From the NCBI GenBank assembly GCA_904419835.1, contig CAJFTA010000021.1, forward strand, positions 1 through 32,228: 32,228 nt of DNA. The letters are read 5' to 3'. Of this stretch, positions 31,580-32,228 are shown piece by piece; the first letter of the stretch is position 1; the number at the start of each line of letters is the position of its first letter. The notes under the pieces are model-generated. The model did no database searches, was not told the origin of the DNA, and saw nothing but the letters and a program-made list of their open reading frames with translations. Position numbers and translations under genes: made by a program. Source of the stretch: an uncultured Pseudoflavonifractor sp. Lineage in GTDB: Bacteria > Bacillota > Clostridia > Oscillospirales > Oscillospiraceae.

Positions 31580-32002
31580 TTAGCGGCGTCCCTTCCGCTT
31601 TTTCCTGGTGGGGCGCTTTCCGCCCAGCAGGCCGGCCGCCGCGCCGCCGCACAGAGCGCCGCACAGCAGGGCCAGCCCCTCCTCCGGCGCGGCCGGGCCG
31701 AAGAAGAGCACGCCCACCGTGAGCAGAATTAGAAAAAAGACGCAGCCCGTCAGCAGACCCACAACCAGCGCCCTGGAGCGGCAGCGGCGGATGGCCGCCG
31801 TACCGCCGAAAAAGCCGCCGATGACACAGCCTACAATGGTCATTTGATACATCAGCTGCTCCTCGATCCACCCGCTGGAAATGCCGACCGAAGCCAGCAG
31901 CAGAAAGAGAAAGCAGGCCAGCAGCGCCACACCCCCGCCCAGGAGCACCCCCAGCACACAGCGGACCAGTCTGGCCCCCTGATCCTCTTCCATATGTTTC
32001 AT
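31580..32002 (-). CDS. TIGR04086-like small membrane protein
   Basis: The 140-residue protein has four hydrophobic helices (about residues 12-34, 44-66, 72-95, 100-122), a short charged N-terminus and a strongly basic C-terminal tail (GKRPTRKKRKGRR). The size, four-helix pattern and place next to SCIFF genes fit the TIGR04086 family of unknown function, recognised by layout rather than by alignment. The ATG at 32002 has GGGAGGGG six bases upstream; an upstream in-frame start would run through the preceding terminator region. No clear promoter is seen in the 95 bases before it. Confidence 0.7.
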   Translation of the reverse strand: MKHMEEDQGARLVRCVLGVLLGGGVALLACFLFLLLASVGISSGWIEEQLMYQMTIVGCVIGGFFGGTAAIRRCRSRALVVGLLTGCVFFLILLTVGVLFFGPAAPEEGLALLCGALCGGAAAGLLGGKRPTRKKRKGRR

Positions 32003-32096
32003 TCCATTCCCCTCCCAGACATTGTGCTTGTCTGGTGGATCATATGCCACGCCGCTGCCCGGCATGTCTGTTTTTTCTCCTCCGTACCGCGCCCAT

Positions 32097-32131
32097 GAAA
32101 AAGCAGCCGGCCGCAAACGCGACCGGCTGCT
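32097..32131 (-). terminator. Terminator of a gene lying beyond the right edge
   Basis: A 9-bp stem (32102-32110 with 32123-32131), with a short inner extension and TTTTTC on the minus strand. Confidence 0.85.
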
Positions 32132-32132
32132 C

Positions 32133-32170
32133 AGGCTGTCGAAAAAGTCCCTGGACTTTTTCGACAGCCT
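32133..32170. repeat. Perfect 18-bp inverted repeat, possible dispersed element end
   Basis: The arms 32133-32150 and 32153-32170 are exact reverse complements with only two bases between them. A second, 7-bp inverted repeat (32191-32197 with 32201-32207) follows. It abuts a separate terminator. Confidence 0.85.
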
Positions 32171-32228
32171 TCAAAAATGCCGTTACTTTCGCGCCGCACA
32201 GCGGCGCAAAAGTCCCCGCTCCGCTCTC

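Larger units (their letters stand above)
32003..32228. other. Right-edge intergenic region without a visible gene
   Basis: No open reading frame or RNA gene is convincing here. It holds a leader for the TIGR04086-like gene, a terminator for a gene beyond the edge, and two inverted repeats. Confidence 0.6.

Noticed and set aside
1..32228. CRISPR array, tRNA or rRNA genes, prophage or toxin-antitoxin genes
   Set aside because: No regularly spaced direct repeats, no tRNA-like clover-leaf signatures and no phage or toxin-antitoxin proteins were seen on either strand.

Overview
The window comes from a GC-rich, endospore-forming member of the Clostridia, most likely the Oscillospirales (Flavonifractor/Oscillibacter-like). 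This is inferred from a complete spoIIIAA-AH operon, a SpoIIM-like protein, a Spo0H/SigH-like sigma factor, a Tyr T-box leader, the SCIFF peptide/radical SAM maturase pair typical of Clostridia, and the nusB-xseAB-ispA-dxs-tlyA-nadK-argR-recN gene order. Species assignment is not possible from the sequence alone. Every complete protein gene lies on the minus strand. Only rnpB and a truncated transposase tail at the left edge are on the plus strand.

Layout, left to right. (1) 1-640: tail of an integrase-core transposase, then rnpB (RNase P RNA) with its own promoter and terminator. (2) 641-3603: an AI-2E family permease gene and tyrS, the latter behind a T-box leader with a UAC specifier. (3) 3636-13824: a long compact housekeeping run, transcribed in the order nusB, a TsaD paralog, xseA, xseB, ispA, a DUF212/PAP2-like membrane protein, dxs, tlyA, nadK, argR, recN. 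It links transcription antitermination, DNA repair, isoprenoid synthesis, NADP supply and arginine control. (4) 13871-14392: a single-gene Asp23/Gls24 unit. (5) 14427-19431: the eight-gene spoIIIA operon (forespore-mother cell channel) behind a match to a SigE promoter, closed by a strong terminator. (6) 19448-20343: monocistronic yebC with two tandem terminators. (7) 20358-22162: DUF1858 protein, trmK and nif3-like genes. (8) 22225-23304: a SigH-like sigma factor followed by a small double zinc-ribbon protein. (9) 23343-27095: ruvC-ruvA-ruvB-glmM. (10) 27115-29686: proC, spoIIM-like, xerD. (11) 29687-29900: an unusually AT-rich intergenic island with three tandem TTATG-type 11-mers. (12) 29901-32002: TIGR04086-like membrane protein, the SCIFF precursor scfA and its radical SAM maturase scfB. 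(13) 32003-32228: a terminator for a gene beyond the window and a perfect 18-bp inverted repeat.

Most of the window is core genome with well-known functions. The accessory-looking or less understood parts are the SCIFF locus, the TsaD paralog, the AT-rich 11-mer island, the inverted repeat at the right edge and the transposase tail beside rnpB. Promoters, terminators and start codons were read by eye; no homology search or folding program was run.
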